A stretch of DNA of 18,613 nucleotides from JANOYC01 sp031428675 (GTDB taxonomy: Bacteria > Actinomycetota > Actinomycetes > Actinomycetales > Microbacteriaceae). Positions 15,216 through 18,613 of this stretch are shown one piece after another (positions within the stretch are counted from its first letter, which is position 1; the number at the start of each line of letters is the position of its first letter). The stretch is taken from the NCBI GenBank assembly GCA_031428675.1, contig JANOYC010000020.1, forward strand, positions 1 to 18,613. The letters run 5' to 3'. The position numbers and the translations under genes are program-made. The notes under the pieces were generated by a model. That model did not search any database. It was not told where the DNA came from and was given only the letters and a program-made list of their open reading frames with translations.

Positions 15216-16196
15216 TCACGCGAAAATGAGGTAAAGACCGTACGCCACGGCGGCCGAGGGAAGTATCGAGTCGAGCCGGTCGAGGAATCCGCCGTGTCCG
15301 GGGAGCCATGAGGAGATGTCCTTCACGCCGAGGTCTCGCTTGATGAGTGACTCCGTCAGGTCTCCTCCCGTTGCCGACGCGACGATTGCCAGCCCGAAGA
15401 CCACCCCAACCCACCACGGCTGATCGAGCACGAGCAGTGCGAGCAGGATGCCGGCGATCTGCGATGCCACGACAGACCCGGCGAAACCCTCCCAAGTCTT
15501 CTTGGGACTGATGAGCGGCGCCATGGGATGCCGACCGAACGTGAGCCCAGTCGCGTATGCGCCGGTGTCAGTGGCCACGACGATCACGACGAAGGCGAGG
15601 GTCCACCATTGCCCGCCCGCCTGAGCGGTCAACAGCACTGCGAAGCTGCCGAGGAACCCGACATATGCTTGCACCAGCACGCTCGCGCCCAGGTCTTGAG
15701 CGACAGTTCGGGCGCTCGCCCGTTTGCTCGGCATGATGAGAATCGCCAGACGCCAGACGATGACGAGCGCCATAGCGCCGAGCGTCGCAAACCAGTGCCC
15801 CGTGTCCAAGAAGTAGAAGGTCGCGGGGATTGTCAGGAGCCCGCCGATCACCGCGGGTATTCGCGGCACGTCGCGACCAGCGACACGCAAAGCCGTCGCG
15901 AGTTCGAACGACGCGAAGCCGATGAGCACGGCTGCGAAAATCATGAACAGCTCAGTGAACACCAGAATACTGAATAGGAAACTTCCGCCCATCAGTAGAG
16001 CGATGACGATCGCGAGCACGAGGTTTCTGCCGGTGCGAGCCTCAATGCGCGCGTTCGTCGCCCGCATTTGCGCTTCGATGTCAGCGAATGCCGCTTCGGC
16101 GCGCGCCTCTAGCGCCTGTGCCCGCGCCTCGAGCTCCGCGCGAGAAGGTGCGCGCTTCTTCGAACGCGGTGACGCATCGTCTGGGAGACCTGACAT
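15216..16196 (-). CDS. cdsA: Phosphatidate cytidylyltransferase
   Basis: CdsA makes CDP-diacylglycerol from phosphatidate and CTP at the membrane, the branch point for phospholipids. It has 326 residues with several hydrophobic helices from about 59 onward. The family signature lies at about 283-309: S-L-I-K-R-D, then V-K-D, then P-G-H-G-G-F-L-D-R-L-D, with the metal/CTP-binding Asp residues present. An extra N-terminal cytosolic part (residues 1-57), rich in Ala/Glu/Arg (E-L-E-A-R-A-Q-A-L-E-A-R), is probably a short coiled coil not found in E. coli CdsA (285 residues). Its ATG 16196 directly follows the frr stop (TGA|ATG), so translation is coupled to frr. This tsf-pyrH-frr-cdsA order is common in bacteria. 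Confidence 0.95.
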   Translation of the reverse strand: MSGLPDDASPRSKKRAPSRAELEARAQALEARAEAAFADIEAQMRATNARIEARTGRNLVLAIVIALLMGGSFLFSILVFTELFMIFAAVLIGFASFELATALRVAGRDVPRIPAVIGGLLTIPATFYFLDTGHWFATLGAMALVIVWRLAILIMPSKRASARTVAQDLGASVLVQAYVGFLGSFAVLLTAQAGGQWWTLAFVVIVVATDTGAYATGLTFGRHPMAPLISPKKTWEGFAGSVVASQIAGILLALLVLDQPWWVGVVFGLAIVASATGGDLTESLIKRDLGVKDISSWLPGHGGFLDRLDSILPSAAVAYGLYLIFA

Positions 16197-16751
16197 TCAG
16201 ACCTCGAGAAGCTCGGTTTCCTTGCGCTTCAGGGCGTCATCAATGGCGTCGACGTGCAGCTTGGTGACCGCTTCGAGTTCCTTCTCGCCACGAGCGACAT
16301 CGTCATCGCCCACCTCGCTCTTGAGCGCATCGAGGTCATCTTTGCTCTTGCGGCGGATATTGCGGATGGCGATCTTCGCATCCTCCGCCTTGGCGCGAAC
16401 GATCTTGACAAACTCCTTGCGGCGATCTTCGGTGAGTTCGGGCAGTGTGACGCGCACGATCTCCCCGTCGTTGCCCACGCTGGCACCGAGATTCGGCATA
16501 TTTGCGAGGGCCTTCTCGATCTCGCGAAGGGCGGATTTATCGTACGGAGTCACCAGAAGCGTGCGCGCCTCCGGGTTGTTCATCGATGCCAGTTGCGCGA
16601 GCGGAGTAGGGCTGCCGTAGTAGTCGACGAGCACTTTCTGGAACAGCGCCGGATTCGCGCGTCCGGTGCGGACCGTTCCGAAGTCGTCTTTTGCGACCTC
16701 GACGGCCTTGTGCATCTTTTCTTTGGCTTCTGCCAAAACGTCGCTAATCAC
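16197..16751 (-). CDS. frr: Ribosome recycling factor
   Basis: RRF (184 residues, the normal length) works with EF-G to split the post-termination ribosome. The sequence carries the conserved pattern V-R-T-G-R-A-N-P near residues 27-34, Y-Y-G-S-P-T-P-L-A-Q, and the C-terminal R-R-K-S-K-D-D helix. The start is GTG 16751, supported by AAGGAG five bases upstream. It lies about 80 bases after pyrH and abuts cdsA without a gap. Nothing unusual is seen in the protein. Confidence 0.97.
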   Translation of the reverse strand: MISDVLAEAKEKMHKAVEVAKDDFGTVRTGRANPALFQKVLVDYYGSPTPLAQLASMNNPEARTLLVTPYDKSALREIEKALANMPNLGASVGNDGEIVRVTLPELTEDRRKEFVKIVRAKAEDAKIAIRNIRRKSKDDLDALKSEVGDDDVARGEKELEAVTKLHVDAIDDALKRKETELLEV

Positions 16752-16829
16752 GCGTACTCCTTCGTGTCGTCTCGAGTGTAGTTGTTGCGCAGTATCCGAC
16801 CGACACGCGGCGGCAGTGACTCGGTCCTG

Positions 16830-17543
16830 CTACGTGCGGACGAGCGTTCCGATGCGCTCTCCGCGAATGGCCTTGGCCACGTTTCCGCTGGGCTCCATGC
16901 CGAAGACGACCATGGGCATCCCGTTGTCCATGCAGAGGCTGAAGGCGGTCGAGTCGACGACCTTGAGGCCCTCCACGAGTGCTTCCTGATAGGTGATCTC
17001 GTCGAGTTTCTTGGCGTTCGGATCTTTGCGGGGGTCGGCCGAGTACACGCCATCGACCCCGTTCTTCGCGACAAGAACTTCGACGGCGCTGATCTCCAGC
17101 GCTCGTTGCGCTGCGACCGTGTCGGTGGAGAAGTAGGGCAAACCCGCCCCAGCACCGAAAATGACCACTCGCCCTTTTTCCAGGTGACGCTCAGCACGCC
17201 GCGGAATATACGGCTCAGCGACCTGGGTCATCGAAATAGCACTCTGAACTCGAGTCGCCGCACCCGCCTGTTCGAGGAAATCCTGAAGAGCGAGGGCGTT
17301 CATCACCGTGCCCAGCATGCCCATGTAGTCCGCGCGGCCGCGATCCATTCCCCGTTGGCTCAGTTCTGCACCGCGGAAGAAATTGCCACCACCGACAACG
17401 ATGGCGACTTCGACCTCTTGAGCAGCAAGCGCAATCTCCTTGGCTAGTGCACTGACGACGTCGGGATTGACCCCGAGAGAACCACCGCCGAATGCTTCGC
17501 CCGATAGTTTCAGCAGAACGCGGCGCTTGCGGTTCTCGGTCAT
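16830..17543 (-). CDS. pyrH: UMP kinase
   Basis: PyrH phosphorylates UMP to UDP with ATP, feeding pyrimidine nucleotide and cell-wall precursor supply. The protein is 237 residues from ATG 17543. This start gives a good five-base spacing from GGGAG; the adjacent ATG at 17546 would be too close. Amino-acid-kinase motifs are present: L-L-K-L-S-G-E-A-F-G-G-G near the start, V-V-G-G-G-N-F-F-R-G (about 50-59), G-R-A-D-Y-M-G-M-L-G, and the nucleotide-binding F-S-T-D-T-V-A-A-Q-R-A. It lies 169 bases after the tsf remnant, with a hairpin and a candidate promoter between. A second, diverged copy begins at 18270 on the other strand. Confidence 0.97.
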   Translation of the reverse strand: MTENRKRRVLLKLSGEAFGGGSLGVNPDVVSALAKEIALAAQEVEVAIVVGGGNFFRGAELSQRGMDRGRADYMGMLGTVMNALALQDFLEQAGAATRVQSAISMTQVAEPYIPRRAERHLEKGRVVIFGAGAGLPYFSTDTVAAQRALEISAVEVLVAKNGVDGVYSADPRKDPNAKKLDEITYQEALVEGLKVVDSTAFSLCMDNGMPMVVFGMEPSGNVAKAIRGERIGTLVRT

Positions 17544-17571
17544 CATGTCTCCCTCGCTTGTGGCTCGATCA

Positions 17572-17600
17572 AGGATATTCGGTTCCGGCCGCAGTGCCGA
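17572..17600 (-). promoter_or_regulatory. Candidate promoter for pyrH
   Basis: On the minus strand, TCGGCA (17600-17595) and TATCCT (17577-17572) sit 17 bases apart, each matching 4 of 6 consensus sigma-70-type positions. They lie about 30 bases before the pyrH start and downstream of the hairpin after tsf. This would let pyrH be transcribed independently of tsf. It was found by eye only. Confidence 0.35.
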
Positions 17601-17649
17601 CCGCGGGGTGCCCGAACCGCTGCTGCCACGGAGACTGGCTCGTTAACGA

Positions 17650-17686
17650 GCGAGAAGGCTCAAGACATCGTCTCGAGCCTTCTCGC
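17650..17686 (-). terminator. Hairpin between tsf and pyrH (left copy)
   Basis: A perfect 12-bp inverted repeat, gcgagaaggctc (17650-17661) with gagccttctcgc (17675-17686), encloses a 13-base loop. It begins 26 bases after the tsf stop on the minus transcript. Part of the arm, ccttctcgcct, recurs at 17691-17701, and a 14-base palindrome gctcgttaacgagc sits at 17638-17651. It is a likely terminator or processing site between the two genes. Confidence 0.6.
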
Positions 17687-17712
17687 CTGACCTTCTCGCC
17701 TAGATGGTGCTG

Positions 17713-17958
17713 CTAAGCGCCGACCTTGAATCGGGCGAAGCCGTTCACGGTCACACCAGCGTCGGCCACCACCTGGGCGACGGATTTCTTGTCGTCGCGA
17801 GCGTAGGCCTGATCGAGCAGTGCGACTTGCTTGTAGAACGCACCGAGACGTCCTTCGATGATCTTCGGGAGAGCCGCTTCCGGCTTGCCCTCGGCTCGGG
17901 TGATCTCTTCGACGATACGACGCTCGTTCTCGACAGCCTCAGCCGGGACATCGTCACG
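17713..17958 (-). pseudogene. tsf: Elongation factor Ts, C-terminal 81 residues only; truncated at a chimeric join
   Basis: The frame ends at TAG 17715-17713 and is recognisable as EF-Ts from R-D-D-V-P-A-E-A-V-E through G-K-P-E-A-A-L-P-K-I-I-E-G-R and K-Q-V-A-L-L-D-Q to the conserved end G-F-A-R-F-K-V-G-A. EF-Ts recharges EF-Tu with GTP and is normally about 275 residues. Here the UBA-like N-terminus and core are absent because, at 17958, the sequence changes to the opposite-strand tail of another tsf. The frame stays open to 18291, but those codons are antisense to the second tsf and not EF-Ts. It is upstream of pyrH in the usual order. Probably a fragment of an intact gene broken by the join rather than a decayed gene. 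Confidence 0.88.
17944..17958. other. 15-bp junction shared by two inverted tsf tails
   Basis: The sequence CGGGACATCGTCACG reads R-D-I-V-T in the plus-strand tsf tail. Its reverse complement reads R-D-D-V-P in the minus-strand tail; both are plausible EF-Ts residues. This is therefore the exact overlap where the two sequences meet. In the protein alignment the R-D-I-V of the plus copy corresponds to R-R-I-V, 12 residues further into the minus copy, so the join is at non-equivalent sites. That pattern points to microhomology-driven joining. Confidence 0.8.
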
Positions 17959-18153
17959 GAGATCGCGAAGGGAGAGGGCAAGCCCGAGGCGGCGCTCCCG
18001 AAGATCATCGAGGGGCGGGTCAACGGATTCTTCAAGCAGGTCGCCCTGCTCGACCAGGATTACGCGAAAGACAACAAGTTGTCGGTCGCCCGGGTCCTCA
18101 CGGATGCAGACCTGACCGTCACCGGCTTCGCCCGGTTCAAGGTCGGAGCGTAG
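17944..18153 (+). pseudogene. tsf: Second, diverged elongation factor Ts C-terminus (69 residues), truncated at the join
   Basis: The plus-strand frame ending at TAG 18151-18153 carries R-D-I-V-T-E-I-A-K-G-E-G-K-P-E-A-A-L-P-K and ends G-F-A-R-F-K-V-G-A, an EF-Ts tail. Aligned by eye with the minus-strand tail, 50 of 69 residues are identical. The codons look more GC-rich at third positions, so it is not a recent duplicate. The frame continues leftward to 17704, but that part is the antisense of the other tsf and does not look like EF-Ts. It is followed by a terminator-like hairpin and a second pyrH, the normal order. Most likely a fragment of a different actinobacterial genome. Confidence 0.85.
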
Positions 18154-18163
18154 AGACGAACGG

Positions 18164-18197
18164 TGGGGCTCGGATCGTGACATCGATCCGGGCCCCA
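18164..18197 (+). terminator. Hairpin between the second tsf tail and second pyrH
   Basis: Arms tggggctcggatcg (18164-18177) and cgatccgggcccca (18184-18197) pair over 14 bp with one G-U wobble and a six-base loop. A short T-run (ttt, 18198-18200) follows. It begins ten bases after the tsf stop. Its sequence is unrelated to the hairpin in the left copy, although its position is equivalent. Confidence 0.7.
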
Positions 18198-18269
18198 TTT
18201 CTCTGCCGGTGAGCCGATAACCGGCGCGCACCCAATACCCTGTAACGAGCCTCAGCCAAGGGAGCACCC

Positions 18270-18613
18270 ATGCCGACCGAACATCGCACACGCCGCGTCC
18301 TGCTCAAACTTTCCGGTGAATCGTTCGGCGGCGGTTCGCTCGGGGTGAATCCGGATGTCGTCAGCGCTCTCGCCCGCGAGATCGCCGAAGCCTCGACCGA
18401 CGTCGAGGTCGCCATCGTCGTCGGCGGCGGCAACTTCTTCCGCGGCGCCGAGCTCTCCCAGCGCGGCATGGACCGCGGCCGGGCCGACTACATGGGGATG
18501 CTCGGCACCGTCATCAACGCGCTCGCGCTGCAGGACACGCTAGAGCAGGCCGGTTGTTACACGCGGGTCATGTCCGCGCTCCGCATCGACCAGGTGTGTG
18601 AGCCGTACATCCG
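18270..18613 (+). CDS. pyrH: UMP kinase, second diverged copy, cut by the right edge
   Basis: The N-terminal 114 residues of PyrH, starting at ATG 18270 with AGGGAG five bases upstream. Motifs R-R-V-L-L-K-L-S-G-E-S-F-G-G-G, V-V-G-G-G-N-F-F-R-G and G-R-A-D-Y-M-G-M-L-G are intact. It is similar to the left-hand pyrH (about 85% by eye) up to A-L-A-L-Q-D. It then diverges in the last 20 or so residues: the left copy has T-R-V-Q-S-A-I-S-M-T-Q-V-A, this one T-R-V-M-S-A-L-R-I-D-Q-V-C. Synonymous sites differ widely and favour G/C more. A cell rarely keeps two pyrH genes, so this probably belongs to another genome joined at 17944-17958. Confidence 0.93.
   Translation, partial: MPTEHRTRRVLLKLSGESFGGGSLGVNPDVVSALAREIAEASTDVEVAIVVGGGNFFRGAELSQRGMDRGRADYMGMLGTVINALALQDTLEQAGCYTRVMSALRIDQVCEPYI

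Noticed and set aside
17704..17943. N-terminal part of the plus-strand frame that ends in the second tsf tail
   Set aside because: It is the antisense of the first tsf tail; homology to EF-Ts begins only at the 15-bp joint.
17959..18291. N-terminal extension of the minus-strand tsf frame up to an apparent start at 18291
   Set aside because: Those codons are antisense to the second tsf tail and the start of the second pyrH region and do not resemble EF-Ts; the frame is open only by chance across the join.

Overview
The window looks like high-G+C actinobacterial DNA, most likely Microbacteriaceae. Three things suggest this: a cluster of SipW-type exported proteins, the order tsf-pyrH-frr-cdsA followed by a DivIVA-repeat protein, and a GlgE/GlgB pair. 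This placement is inference from gene content and codon style, not from a search. Almost everything is ordinary chromosomal core or clade-specific sequence. I see no tRNA, rRNA, CRISPR array, transposase or phage gene.

Left part (1-1915, minus strand): three consecutive genes for secreted proteins with SipW-type alternate signal peptides (hydrophobic stretch, then a G-T-x-A-L-W-N-like motif), in the TasA/camelysin style. The second and third overlap by ATGA. The third overlaps, again by ATGA, what looks like the first nine codons of the next gene, possibly the cognate signal peptidase, cut by the window edge. Strong hairpins sit between the first and second genes. Next (2146-6623, plus strand) comes a translationally coupled glgE-glgB pair of the maltose-1-phosphate route to alpha-glucan.

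Middle part: a bidirectional hairpin separates glgB from a minus-strand pair. That pair is a large membrane protein with an internal lipobox-like segment, followed by a CnoX/YbbN-like thioredoxin-fold protein without cysteines. Divergent from them (9608-12877, plus strand) are a 729-residue coiled-coil protein with a DivIVA-like head and a clear 11-residue periodicity, and an AI-2E/PerM-family membrane protein. The stop codon of the latter directly abuts the stop of a convergent alpha/beta hydrolase.

Right part (minus strand, 17958 down to 12878): tsf (3' part only), pyrH, frr, cdsA, a protein with four DivIVA-type repeats, a secreted lytic-transglycosylase-like protein, a small Cys/His-rich protein and the hydrolase. 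Translation elongation and recycling, UMP supply, CDP-diacylglycerol synthesis and envelope or cell-pole functions are thus lined up in one direction.

The most striking feature is at 17944-17958. The 3' part of tsf on the minus strand runs head-to-head into a second, diverged 3' part of tsf on the plus strand, which is followed by a second, diverged pyrH running off the right edge. The two tsf tails share a 15-bp sequence exactly at the joint and are about 72% identical as protein (50 of 69 residues). Neither tsf copy has its N-terminal portion. The simplest reading is a chimeric join (template switching or misassembly) of two related actinobacterial genomes, so bases from about 17959 rightward should be treated as a different genome until shown otherwise.
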